From Morella rubra (lineage: Eukaryota; Streptophyta; Magnoliopsida; Fagales; Myricaceae), in contig CM025854.1 of the NCBI GenBank assembly GCA_003952965.2, forward strand, positions 9,104,146 through 9,168,145: DNA of 64,000 nt. The letters are read 5' to 3'. Positions within the stretch are counted from its first letter, which is position 1, and every line of letters begins with the position of its first letter. Below the pieces are notes generated by a model, which did not search any database, had not been told where the DNA came from, and saw only the letters and a program-made list of their open reading frames with translations. Shown here piece after piece: positions 33,597 to 45,136 of the stretch. The position numbers were made by a program, and so were the translations under genes.

Positions 33597-34920
33597 GAGT
33601 CACATCAAGTTACGGATTGGAGTCTTACACAATTTGTTGAAAATAAAAAAACCTTTTCTATAATATTTTCTGTACTAAATCTGAAGTGCAGATTTATTTG
33701 TTTAGATCTATTTGTTCAAGTAGACCAACTAGATTTCTCTCTGAGAAAAAACTTGCTCGATGGAGCACCATCACAGACTCACAGTCGGTGGCAAAACATT
33801 ATGGATGTGATCTTTCCGCCACAAACAGATTATCTGGCACCCATTAGTTAATTAAACAAAATGGCTACGATTCAATTATAATAGTAAATCACACAAACAT
33901 GCAGGTATCATGTTGGAGCCTTTGACAAAAAAATAATGTATATAATGTTGGAGTCTTGGAGAGAAAGAAAGCAAGGTGGCTGCTAAGGATCCGCATGTTC
34001 TCTGACAAGTATATCCAGAAAAATGACAGCCGCCCCCGGTTTGTTCCCCTAAACCGTGTGTGTTCCAGAGTCTGTTACGTCTACGAAACATCCAGTTGTT
34101 ACCTCAACTGTATGGGTACTGGGCAAGACCAAAAAGTATGGGTACTGGGCAAGACCAAAAACTCGTCATGGGCATTCAGAGCGTTCGCTTTGTTAAAATT
34201 TTGAAGAATGTTTTTGAAATTTTAAGAATTTTTATTTTTATTAAAATTTATAAAATTTTATAAAAAATAAATTATATATGTGTAAAAGTTAAAAATTTAA
34301 AAATATATTTATTTTACTGAAATTTTTATACCTGAAATTTTAGAGAAAATAACGCCATCTTGTCTGTGACAGTTGCTTGCGTTTCCCAAACAGCACCAAG
34401 GGCCAAATTCCAGTTAGAGTAGTACCCACCATCCATTTTGCATGTTTGGAATGTGGGGCCACCTAATAATAGTCTGTTAGTCCAGATTAAACATTGGTTT
34501 TATAGTCTATTAGTCTCTATTAGTGAAAAGTTTTGTTTGCAATTTTACACGCTGCCGCTGGATTAGGCTAGGCATAGGGCCTATTAGGGACTGCAACATG
34601 GGAAAATGTTGAATTTTATCCCGTGGAGAATTTGTCTGCTTGAAGTTTTTTCCCAAGCTAAACCTTACATTGGACATCTTAAAAATTTAAGCTGTTTTTA
34701 TAGAAAAATATCAGGTCATCAGAGATAAATAAAACCAATGTGATAAATTTTAGAGTTTCTTATTATAAATTCAAATTTTGACCAATATTATACTTATTTA
34801 ACAATCAAACAAAAGATGAGAGTAATAAGATAATCTAGATAACGGTTATGTCGAAATTTTAATTTATTTTATAATTTTTATTACGTCAAAAACCAACAAA
34901 GCATGCAGCTTTCGAGGTTA
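33597..34920. other. intergenic upstream of the acetyltransferase gene
   Basis: No gene supported. A 29-base unit (tatgggtactgggcaagacc...) is directly repeated at about 34,110-34,162. 34,200-34,330 and 34,690-34,900 are AT-rich. The first recognisable gene signals are the CT-rich leader at 35,163. Confidence 0.45.
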
Positions 34921-35162
34921 TTTTGTGTTGGAGACAATAGGACAGTTGGAACGTACTAAAACCGAACTGCTATATTATATTTTGACAGCATGTATTTTTC
35001 TCAAGGAGAACAAAAATGAGGTTCTTCCTGCTCTGAAGCTGTCAGCTTCGCTGTTTGCCCTTAGCACGGTCAAACCTTCCTTTTGGCCCTTTTCTTATTC
35101 TTTCTTCAACTGCTTCCTCTGTCCATAATCCTTGTATAGATTTCCCGAAAGAGTTTTGTTTC

Positions 35163-35190
35163 CCCCTCTCTCTATCTCTCTCTCTCTCGG
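35163..35190 (+). repeat. CT-rich leader of the GNAT gene
   Basis: A (TC)n tract about 95 bases upstream of the ATG. Pyrimidine stretches of this kind are common in plant 5' UTRs. Confidence 0.65.
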
Positions 35191-35281
35191 GGGCGCGCGT
35201 ACCAGAAACGAAAAGGGGGATTCTTTCCGTGTGTGTTTCGCTAGGGAAGAAACAAAGAATTCTGGAGGGATCAAAGCCGCG

Positions 35282-37530
35282 ATGTCGACGATTTCGATTC
35301 CCGGACCTGAACTCTTGACGTTTCCACACTCTGGGTCTCGAAATCATCGCAAAACCCAAGTAGTCACGGCCTCCTGGACAATGTGAGTTTCATACAGTTC
35401 TGTGCTTCTTTTCTCTCAATTTCTGGAAACCATTTTACTCTATTTCCCTCCTCGATCCTCTCTGCTTCTCTGATCACCGGATTATGGGTTTGTGTATATA
35501 TGTCTGGTTTCAATTTTATTCACAGGGCAATGGATTCTAAGTTTTCTCATCCAAGGAAGAAGGAAGAACTCTCTGTGCAGCTTCCGAAGCCATTGATTCC
35601 TCAATTCGAATCGTCAACTCCATCCGATCTCCAATTCGACCGGCTACAGCCGTCAGATCAGGAATTAGCTCAAGAGAAACGACTTCAATTCGGAAAGTTC
35701 GTGGCGCGAGAGGCAGTGCTCGATGAAGAGTATTGGGTAGTCAATAATCATCACCCTGCAATCTTTTTTTTTTTTTTGGCTGCAATCATAAGATTAAAAA
35801 AAAAAAAAAAAAAACTCAGCCACCACAATCTTGAGGCGTGTGTGTGGGTTTTTTTCTTCTTCTCAATTTAGTTATTTGATTTTACGTCCATGAATAATGT
35901 TTTTTTATTTTTATGTTTTTGATTCTATGGTAGACAGCAGCTTGGCTACGAGCAGAAAGTCACTGGGAAAATAGAACAAACGAACGGTACACAAAGCTTT
36001 CATATGACTATTTTTTCCTTTGTGTGTGTGGGTGTTTTGGGTTTTAGAACAAATTGGAACACCCTAAAACTACAATTAAGATAATGGTTTCATGTTGTTC
36101 TATTTCGAGATATCTAGGAGGTAATCTGGCCGATCGGGTCCTCAAAAATACAAAGAAGATACACTCATACTAAGCATACGTCCTGAAATTACCAATTCTT
36201 AGAGAAACTAACAAATGTAGATGTTGGAGGTTAGCAATGGATTACTTTGTCCAAATTTTCAATCCTCCACGGTTTGCTGGGGTTCTTTCTGTGAGGCCCT
36301 GCACAGTGGACTATTTTGGCTAGTTTGCAGCCTCCTATGGGACTGTATTTATGCATAAAAAGAAAGAGTTGGAGACTGACCACTAATTATAGCTATGCTT
36401 GATTAACACAGATATGTTGATAACTTCAAAAGGAAATTTGCAGAGCAGGTAGGAGTTGATATCATTGAACTGGTTAATATTTTTACCTAAATTATTTGTT
36501 GAATATTTTCTATTCCTGAGATTCTTGAAGCATACTTCTTGCTTTGTGTAGGAGTTCAATGCCATAAAAAGGCGATACAGAGAGCAATATGGGCAGAAAT
36601 GCACATGCATTGTCACGGTACGAAACCAATCTGCTAATATCATACCATTTGGTTTGATTTAGTTTGTATATTGGGCGAATCCCAGTGGTTAGGGTGAGTT
36701 CAACTGCTTAATATGATAAAGCTTCTACGGTTTCTATTTCATTATAATGGAAAAAAGATGACATTGATCTTTTGATTATATAAAAGTTCCTAATAGTGTC
36801 TTGGCATCCAATTTTATCAGGTTAAGAAGGAAATGAGAAATGTAAAACGCACTGTACTGAAAAGTGTAGTTGGAACCCTTGATTTGAGCATTCGGTATTT
36901 GTTGCACGGAGAGAATTTTCCTGGGGTACTGCTCTGTTTTGGTTACGATTAAGTCTATATTCCACGATTATCTATATTCGCTCCAATCTGTCTAACGTGA
37001 CAAAGGAATTGATTGCTGTTACAGGAACGGGTGAGAGCTCCTCTTTTCTGCAGCATCAACAGAACAGTCACAAATAGATATGGTTATATTGCCAACTTGT
37101 GTGTGGCCAAATCAGCACGTCGCCAGGGTATTGCAATTAACATGTTGCATTTTGCCATGGAATTGGCCAACTGCGATGGTAAGATAAAAGTTGAACAAGA
37201 CCACTTTGCTTGACAACAAAAAAGTTGTAGAGTGCCTGATATGAAGCAGATGATGGAAATGGGAAATTTTTTCTCTTCTGTGGCAGGCGTGGAACAGGTG
37301 TATGTGCATGTGGATAGAAGCAACATACCTGCACAAGAACTTTATCAGAAGATGGGCTTTGAGGTAATGTCACTGCAGTTACTCTTAAATGTACTTCGGC
37401 TACAGTTTGTGAGCTTATGCCTTTTTGGATGAGGGACTGAAACAGCTTTTACATTCTTGATCAGATGGTCGAAGTGGCTAACCCTCAATTACTAGAAGAC
37501 CAAACTTACTTGCTTTGTTTCAAGACATAG
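35282..37530 (+). CDS. GNAT-family N-acetyltransferase, nine exons, 289 aa, probably plastid-targeted
   Basis: Exons: 35,282-35,382, 35,526-35,736, 35,934-35,986, 36,412-36,448, 36,552-36,617, 36,821-36,925, 37,025-37,178, 37,287-37,363 and 37,465-37,530. All have GT-AG junctions and the phases agree, giving one 289-residue frame. The N-terminus (MSTISIPGPELLTFPHSGSR) is rich in Ser and basic residues, fitting a chloroplast transit peptide. Residues from about 130 form the acetyltransferase fold: VGTLDLSIRYL (strand 4), NRYGYIANLCVAKSARRQGI with the acetyl-CoA loop R-R-Q-G-I-A, VYVHVDRSNIPAQELYQKMG and the terminal TYLLCFKT. Family knowledge: Arabidopsis has several plastid GNATs that acetylate protein N-termini and lysines; this one looks like the GNAT6/GNAT7 type, but I cannot assign it exactly. 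Neighbouring insertions do not touch it. Confidence 0.87.
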
Positions 37531-38399
37531 ATACTCAATCGGGGCTATTCTTCTTCTTCTTCTTTTTTGTATGAAGAAAAATACCAATGTACCAAAAGCG
37601 TGTAGAATAGTAGATGTTTTACGTGTTGATTCCAAGTTCCTCTCAGAAGGATTGATTAGCCATAATGGACTGCAAAATGCATTATTTATCCATTGCATTT
37701 TATAAGAATTTTTTCTTCGTTTCTCCCCTCTGTCGTAAAACCAGACATGAATTGATCTCTAGAAATTAAGGAATGATCTTAGTAGCTCCCGCGTGGGGAA
37801 ATTAAAATGAAGAAGAACAGACCTTGTGTTCCTTAAGACTGCTTTTTATAAAGGAGGATAAAATGTGGACTGCCCATTGGCAGCACATGTGGCTTCAGAA
37901 AAATGAACTGTAAAAATAGGTGGAAAATGAGGAAAAACAAAACAAAACACAGAAATAAAGAAGGAATGTCACAAGTCAAGTGAATCAATCCAATTGCGTA
38001 GAACGAGAACTGCAACACAGCAATTCGTGAAGCCGAAGCGGACAACAATGGATGGGAAACAGTAGAATACTGTGAGAACAAATCGTCAGCATAGTCAATC
38101 TGGGGCTATTGGGCCTCACTAAAGCGAACTCAAAGACGGTAAATCCAAGGACCTGTAAACAAACCTCCTGATCTTCAAGCGCAATTAGTTAAGCAGGGAA
38201 GAGAAAACTCGTAGTGTTTTCTTCCTTTGCCTTTTTAGGTAACTTCGCGATTTCATTAAAAACAGGCAGAAGTCATTTGCCCTTATACCGTCAATAGAGA
38301 ACCAATACACACAAAAAGCTGAAAATGGACAAAATAAATAATATATAATACATTGTTTTCTGGGTCCAACGGCTAATGAAAAGGGCTAGTGAAACAAGC
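37531..38399. other. 3' region of the GNAT gene and intergenic DNA
   Basis: The immediate 3' flank has a TTC repeat near 37,550. Beyond 37,800 there is no supported gene; the ORFs are short and AT- or T-rich. The LINE remnant starts near 38,400 without a visible 5' duplication. Confidence 0.4.
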
Positions 38400-39990
38400 A
38401 GATACTTAAGCACAAATGGACTACTTGGAGAGACGCCTACTACAAGGAGGATTGGTTGCCTCAGAGAGAAGGATCACATTATTTCCCAACGCATCATCAA
38501 CAAACAAGCCACGCGTGGGAGATAGTAATACACTTGTGGAGGTACTTTGACGGGCTGGAGGTTGAAGATTTGGGTAATAACGCTTTTCTATTCACTTTGT
38601 CTCATCAAAAGGTTCGGGATCAAATCTACAATGGAGGACCCTGGAACACTCTAGGTCAAATGGTCATCCTTAAGCCATGGAACTCAAGTTTGACTATAGG
38701 GCAGATCGACTTACTTACTACCCCGGTGTGGATTCAGATACCTGGCTTATCTCTTCTCAGGATGACGGAGAAATGCATTAGTAATATTAGAATTGTTGGT
38801 CCTCCCATATAAACCTCTCAGGTCTAAAGATACAATAAACCAATTATGCTGAATACGTTTTCAACATTAGTGATCACTTCCAAAAGGTCCATTTATTCTT
38901 ACATGACTTTCCTTAGCACGAGAGTCCATTGTTCTCAGTTTTTCAGAGTGCAGGTGCTATTGGATATTCGTAAACCTTACTTCCGGGTTATTAATTTCTA
39001 GAAGAGAAAAGAGGCACCTCCTTGCTGGGTGCAATTGAAATATTAAATTATTTTAGAGTTTTGCTATGCGTGTAGGCACATTGGCTAAACTCAGTCTGCT
39101 TGTGAAATCAGATTTCTTTCCAATCACCCAAATTTTTGTTTCAGTCCAAAGATGAAGGCTCATGGTCTTGGCTTTGATCTCCAAAAATGGTCTATTGATG
39201 CTTTGCACCCTGAGATGTCAAGCTGAGTCAATTATCACATAATCTTATCATCCGAGAGGCACAAGCGGTATTGACCCACTGACGAAGCAACCAATTGAAC
39301 AACACTCACAACAATTAATTCACCATCAATACAACCTGCAACCCTTGGCTCAGAGGAAAGTTTTTTCCATCCTCTCTGCTACCCGTCGCCATATGGAAGA
39401 GCTGCTATTCTAGAGAATGAGCTGGAAACGATTTAGGTGCAAAGTAGTGCACTGATTGTCAGAGATGTCCAAGGAAGCACTCACTGTACCACTCTTGAGA
39501 CACTGACTTTGAAGAGCCACCCAAGTCATTACCCTCGGGATTGCATGCATGGGGAGCCCGCACCTTGACAGTCTCTGATTCCTCTGACCCCATTTTCTTT
39601 TAACCAACGCCAGCTGTTGCCTATTTATCCAAATGCCCCAAAATAGACATTTCTACTTCACCACACACTTCTTGGGCCCAACATCTACATCTCTCATTTT
39701 TCCTACCCAATCTCCTCACACAACTGACCCTCTTAAGCCCAAGGAATCTGCCCAAGATGTTACGAAAAACCTTATGAGTCTCCCATAGGCCCATGATCCT
39801 TTCAGTTGGAAGAGAATCATCTTAATTAGATACCATTATGACCCAGTCTTCCATCCAATACTCTCAAACCAAATTTGAAGCGTCGAGCAACTCTAGACCT
39901 TTCCTCTGATGGTACCATTGCCTTTCTGAAGCTTTACAATAAAATCAAAAAAGAGAAAGGGATTTGCAGCAAGAGTGGCAAAAGTCATAG
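38400..39990 (+). mobile_element. LINE, segment 1: ORF1 (gag-like) region
   Basis: First of three pieces of one LINE, continued at 48,848 and 52,931. It holds the ORF1 remnant, including a DUF4283-type domain and a broken CCHC knuckle. It stops exactly at the Mutator-like element's left end. The 5' edge is approximate. Confidence 0.75.
38456..39225 (+). pseudogene. LINE ORF1 (DUF4283 / zinc knuckle), broken
   Basis: The frame from 38,456 (118 codons) shows LWRYFDGLEVEDLGNNAFLF, VRDQIYNGGPWNTLGQMVIL, KPWNSSL and TTPVWIQIPGLSL, the usual order of the plant DUF4283 domain found in LINE ORF1 proteins. After a stop, other frames carry a knuckle-like CYACRHIG (about 39,064) with a stop codon where the histidine is expected, followed by TQSACE, then FDLQKWSIDALHPEMSS. 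ORF1 proteins bind RNA in the LINE particle. Several frame breaks show it is dead. Confidence 0.7.
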
Positions 39991-40335
39991 GGGTTTGGAT
40001 TCAGTCCAGACCGAATGGTCCAGACACATCTAGACCCACGGTCTGGATTGAATCCTCCAAATCCAACGATAGATAGGTCGCCACCTCATTTAATGAAGCC
40101 TATCTATTGTTGGCTTGGCTCGGCTAGCCAGTGCATGTCAGGCCCTCCTTTTTGGCCTCGACAGCTGTACCAATCGAACTACTACAACTTGTTTGCGACC
40201 ACACCTCCGACCGCTGCGGCGCGAACACGCGTTTTCATCCATTTTATTCCCAAATCCCCCATTTCAAATCTCATTTCGAAATCCCCGACCTCTAAATCCC
40301 TAGACTTGACAAAACCAAAAAGGGTTAGAAGGCTC
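39991..40335 (+). repeat. left long terminal inverted repeat of the MULE
   Basis: Pairs with 48,490-48,847 in opposite orientation. Shared phrases include GGATTGAATCCTCCA, AATGA[AG]GCCTATC, TTGGCTTGGCT and GCGACCACACCTC. A 127-codon ORF across it (40,015-40,398) is incidental. Confidence 0.75.
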
Positions 40336-41410
40336 TCATTGTCTCTACTTCAGAAGTTATTCTCTCTTTTTTTGGGTGAGTTTCAAAAGTATGTTTAGCT
40401 TGTTTATAAACTTTTTGTCTCTTTTGAGTTGCTTAGTTTGTATGTATTCACTTAAAAGAGAGAGAATCCGACGTTTGTATGTATTCACTTGAGAGAGTTC
40501 TGAGTAAACAGAGAGAGAATTGTGCTTTTGTTTGTATTCATATATTTGCTGCGACAGTGAGAGTAAGAAGAGAGAAAGTTTGATGCTTTTTTTTTGTACT
40601 CTTATATTCTATACTGTGATACTCTGAAAGTGAGATTGTTTAAAGAGTATGTGGTCTGACGCTAATTGTCTAACTCTAAAATAGTTTATTATGAATGAAT
40701 TTGTGGTCTAGCGCTAGTGGTCTAACTCTCAAATGGTATACCTTGTGAGTGATTTTGTGTTCTGGAGCTAGTGGTTTGACTTTAAAATAGTTGCTACGAG
40801 CAATTTAGAAAACACTAATAGGCAAGAAAAGCCACCGAATGATCTTTACTCTCTAACTCTAAAATGGTTTAATGTGTATGTGAGTTTGTGAGTTAGTTTG
40901 TATCGACTCAGTCAACATTCACAACAAACCAAATTGCAAAAAAATTAAATGGCAAAGATGTTTATGTTTCTAAACATGATCATTTTCTGAAACCTATTAT
41001 AAGCACCAATCTATTGAAAGTAATAATTTTTTTTCTTTAAAGTTCTCAACACAAATATATAATGGTTATTTCTGTTTATATTTCTAAACATGATCATCAT
41101 TATTATTTGATGATACCTTGCACCTATGTGATGATTTTTATAGGAAATAGAGTGTATGATTTTTATTGATCTATATCTATAAAATTAAACAAGTTGATAG
41201 ATGGCGTAGGTGTATTACGAGATTCTCCCAAATATTAATAGCGAGGGTCTAGTAACACAGCCAACCCAGATGGTGAGTCATGTTTTTTCTTTGGTCACTC
41301 GTTCAACAATTTTATAAATTTTTATTTGTCTCATTTGTATGGTTTGTATGGTTGGATCGAGCATTGATATGGTTCGAGCAGACAATAGGAACGTCGTAAA
41401 TGTTTGGACC
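40336..41410. other. MULE 5' non-coding region
   Basis: T-rich leader between the inverted repeat and the transposase. It contains three related phrases 'tgtggtctagcgctagtggtctaactct' (about 40,650-40,780). An intron in the transposase leader is possible but not proven. Confidence 0.4.
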
Positions 41411-43358
41411 TTAGAGTTTAAAGATGCGAGCATGCTTGCAACTGGTACAATAATTATGCAATTAGTGCTGGGTTTAGCATTCGTAAGAATGATCACACAA
41501 GAACAAAGAAATAGGAACGTTACAAGCAGAATGTGTTGTCTACAACAAAGAAGGATTTAGAAGAACAAAAGATCCCTAGGTCCATACAGAAGGAACGACA
41601 AAATACAAGGACCGGGTGTCCTGCTTCTTTTACCGTTCAGTGGTAGTCAAGTAAGAAGTATTGCAAGTTTATTAATGTGCACAACAAACCGAACTAGCTA
41701 CGCCTTCGAAAGCCCACTTGCTCAGCTCACATAGAAGTATCAATGAAGTGCAGTGCCTTGAGGTAGATGATGCAGAGAGAGCCGAGATTCGGCCGAAGCT
41801 AGCACATGATTTGATGGCGGCTCAGGCAGGGGGAAAAGAACAGTTGGATTCACTCGAATGGACCTGAAAAACTATTTGAGCAATAGAAGAAGTAAAACCA
41901 TAAAGGTTGAGGTATGTGGTGTTCTTTTAAATTGGTTTGGCATCAGCACCAAAAGAGTTCACAGTTCTTCTTCAGGGTTATGTTGGACGATAATGATCGC
42001 ATGACCAACGTCTTCTGGTCTGACCATGACATGCGAAATGACTATGCACTTTTTGGGGGCTTTGTTTCATTTGATACAATTTACATGACAAACGACGAGC
42101 ACGGACCACTAGGTGTATTTGTGGGAGTGAATCATCATAAGCAGAGTGTAGTATTCAGGGCATGCCTATTGTTTGATGAGATAGGCTAGTCATTCCAATG
42201 GTTGTTTGAGACATTTGTCGAGTGTATGGGGGAAAGGCACCTCAGTCTCTCTTTACTGATCAAGATGCAGCATGCTTGCTGCAATTCCAATGCCTTGCCA
42301 GACACACGTCATTTTCTTTGTGTATGGCATATTCACCAAAATGCACTCAAGAATCTTGGTTCATTATTTGGCAACAGAGAGTTCAAGAGGGATTGGGTTA
42401 GATTTCTTTTTGATAGTGACGTGGATGATTTTGAGTTGCTTGGTTTAAGATGATTGATGTTCACAATCTCTATGACAACGAGTGGCTGCAAAAGATATAT
42501 GATAAACGCGAGAAGTGGGCCCCAACCTATGTAGAATTATTTTTTGCATGGGTAAGAGGACTACACAATTAAGTGAAAGCTTCAACGCAACCTTGCGTCG
42601 CTACTTGAAGTCTGTAATGAACATGGCCAGATTTCTCCAACATTTTCAACAAGCAATTGATGACATGCGGTACAAAGAGCTTAAATCTAACTTTCAGATG
42701 CTCGACAAGTTGCCTATTTTAAGGGTGGAGGACCCAATATGTATCCACACATCTGAAATTTACACCCCAAGTTTTTGGCCCTTTTTTTGAATAGTGGGAA
42801 AAATCTTTTTGGGTTCGTTTCGATTGTCAGAGAGAGGTGTTTGGCTCTAAAGAGGTTTCTTTACATGTTTGCAGTCGGCACCCATCCCATATATGTTCAC
42901 TGGCTAAGCAACATGTCACCACCACAAATGAGTTTCATAAATGTAGTTGTAGATACTTCGAGTATGTTGGTATAATCTGCTGCCACATCATCTGGGTATT
43001 GAGACAGAGGCTGATTGCTTCGCAATTCCTGAAGACTACATTCTTGAACGGTGGACGCGAAAAAGCAAGAGCAACATCAGTTCAGAGATCCATTCCAAGC
43101 ACACAAGGTGATCCAAATTTAGAGAGACCAGCCAACCGCAGGAGATACATGAATCTCTACTGCTTCTGCGATATCGAAATATGGAGATACGCCAGAAGCG
43201 GAAAGGTCTTCCAACATTACTACAACAGTATGAGCAATGAACTTGGGCAGGTAACGCTTTCCACACAAATGTGTGATGTAGAAGCTGTAGATGGAGCACT
43301 AATGGGAGATGAATCTCTAGCTACCCTAGCTGTGACTGCAAAGGGGTTCAAGGCATGA
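41411..43358 (+). pseudogene. FAR1/FHY3-type MULE transposase, broken
   Basis: In order, from different frames: a FAR1 DNA-binding-domain remnant (YNNYAISAGFSIRKNDHTRT near 41,470; NTRTGCPASFTVQW near 41,620), a linker (AHDLMAAQAGGKEQL near 41,805), the MULE catalytic region (RMTNVFWSDHDMRNDYALFG, FVGVNHHKQSVVF near 42,000-42,150; LPDTRHFLCVWHIHQNALKN near 42,300) and a SWIM finger (CSCRYFEYVGIICCHI near 42,940). FAR1/FHY3 proteins are domesticated relatives that act as light-signalling transcription factors. Here the surrounding inverted repeats and target duplication show a mobile copy rather than a host gene. At least five frame breaks and several stops (for example after FDEIG, 42,187) inactivate it. 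The last 173-codon frame extends to 43,358. Confidence 0.8.
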
Positions 43359-45136
43359 CAGCCCAAGCACCGAGGTAACAAAAGGCGAAAAGCACAATCA
43401 AACTAAGGACACCGTCGTGGGGCGGTCATATCAGTGGCATATCATCCCAACCAGTCACTCGTCACTTAAAGTTAGAGAACAAGCCAGAGGTACTATTCTA
43501 CATCATTTCTCAATTTTCAGAACTTAGACTCTCTTCATATTCTTCTTTTTTTCCTTGCAGGGATTGAGCGACAATGAGAAACAATCACAATGTGGACGTT
43601 TTAGGAGCCTGACGACTTCTAAAATATTTCTTTGTGGTAGAATATTATATTTGGGTATTTCATTAAAATTTTTGATTTGGTAATCATAGTTCTATTAACT
43701 GAGCCTTTTCTGTTTCTCGTGACAGTAGTGATGTTTGATGTGGAGACAAAAAAAACATGTTGGAAAATTTCCTTTTTTGGGATTGAAGTTCTTTGGCAGA
43801 TTTCTTCTTTATTTTGGATGGAAGTTCTCTCCTTCAATTTTAGCAAACGAGTGATGAGCAAAATGTGCAGGTCATGTGGAAACGAGGAAACGAAGTATTT
43901 CTTAGTACTTGAAATGTGTATGTCCTTTTTAGAGAAAAAAATTGCGTATGTCCTCACCACTAACCCTTTTCCCATGGGTTGGGTAACATTATATTTGCAT
44001 TTATATAAGAACAACATGGAAACAAAGAGTGTCAAGCTCTACACCATGTGTTCAAGTCAACTTTGGATTGTCATAAGATATTTCTGAAATCATATATGGA
44101 CTAGATGTGTCAAATTTTGAATATTGAATTTTCTCTTGCAGTATAGAAAAATATTTAAAGATATCACCAAAGTCTATTGAAAAACACAAGATGCAAAAGG
44201 TCGCTTAATATTCGAATAAAAAATTATAGAATCTCTTATCCTTTTTGTTACCCCCTCCAATGTCCTTAGTAAATTATAGTTAAGGGAGAGTGACCTCCCA
44301 ACCAATCCATTATTTGAAGTTAGTTCCTTATGGAGTATTAGGAGCTAATTGGGAATCGCGGGTCCTCATCAAGAACAGACCGAGACGTGCTATCAATAAT
44401 TTTGCAGGGAGTAAGTCCATGATTCATGCCCAGCAAAAGACAATGTGCAAAATAAAAAAGTAAAGTGTTTTAACAAAGACAAAGTCTTACCACAATTTGA
44501 CCTCAACTAAACACAAAACTAATTTCACATTTCCACCTTCACTTAACCTTCCAATTTTTGCATTCTTTAAATTTTGAAAAAACTCTCAGTACAAAGTCTA
44601 TAGGACAACCTTCCATGAAGTGGCACAAAGGATATAAAACCAAATACGACATTAGCAAAACTTTATACAACTTCTCTCACTGCCAAGGGTTTCCATCCTC
44701 CACAAATAGCCAAAATTGACCAGCCATTAAGGAAGCCAACTAATTTAGGAAAAAAAAAAGCAGGAATACAAATTATACATCTAGTTCAAAATTCATGCTC
44801 TGCAACCAGAATACCAAAAACTATCAGCTTTATCTTCATGTTCTACAACCACATCTTTCTCCTCATTTGTGTTCCTTGTTGCCTGAAATGTTAAGCCTGC
44901 AACACTATATAGTTGGATAATCATATACCATCACAAACAAATAGAAAAAATACAGGTAACTAACTACACAACTAAGTGAGACATGATATGATGGAAAAAA
45001 TAGCAAGTCAATCCATATTTTAAAATACAATTCTAAAATAGATCAATTTTAACATCAAAAGTCCTGAATATGCAAAGAATGACATGATTATGCACCAAAA
45101 AATAAGTTAACATGCTTAAATTACCTTAATCATCAC
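43359..45136. other. MULE interior without recognised genes
   Basis: Two overlapping ORFs of about 137 codons lie on opposite strands (43,619-44,087). Neither resembles a known family. The rest is AT-rich. Confidence 0.35.

Noticed and set aside
40015-40398. 127-codon ORF as a gene
   Set aside because: It lies in the MULE terminal inverted repeat; the partner repeat does not keep the frame.
41411-43358. functional FAR1-related host gene
   Set aside because: Frame breaks throughout and enclosure by Mutator inverted repeats.
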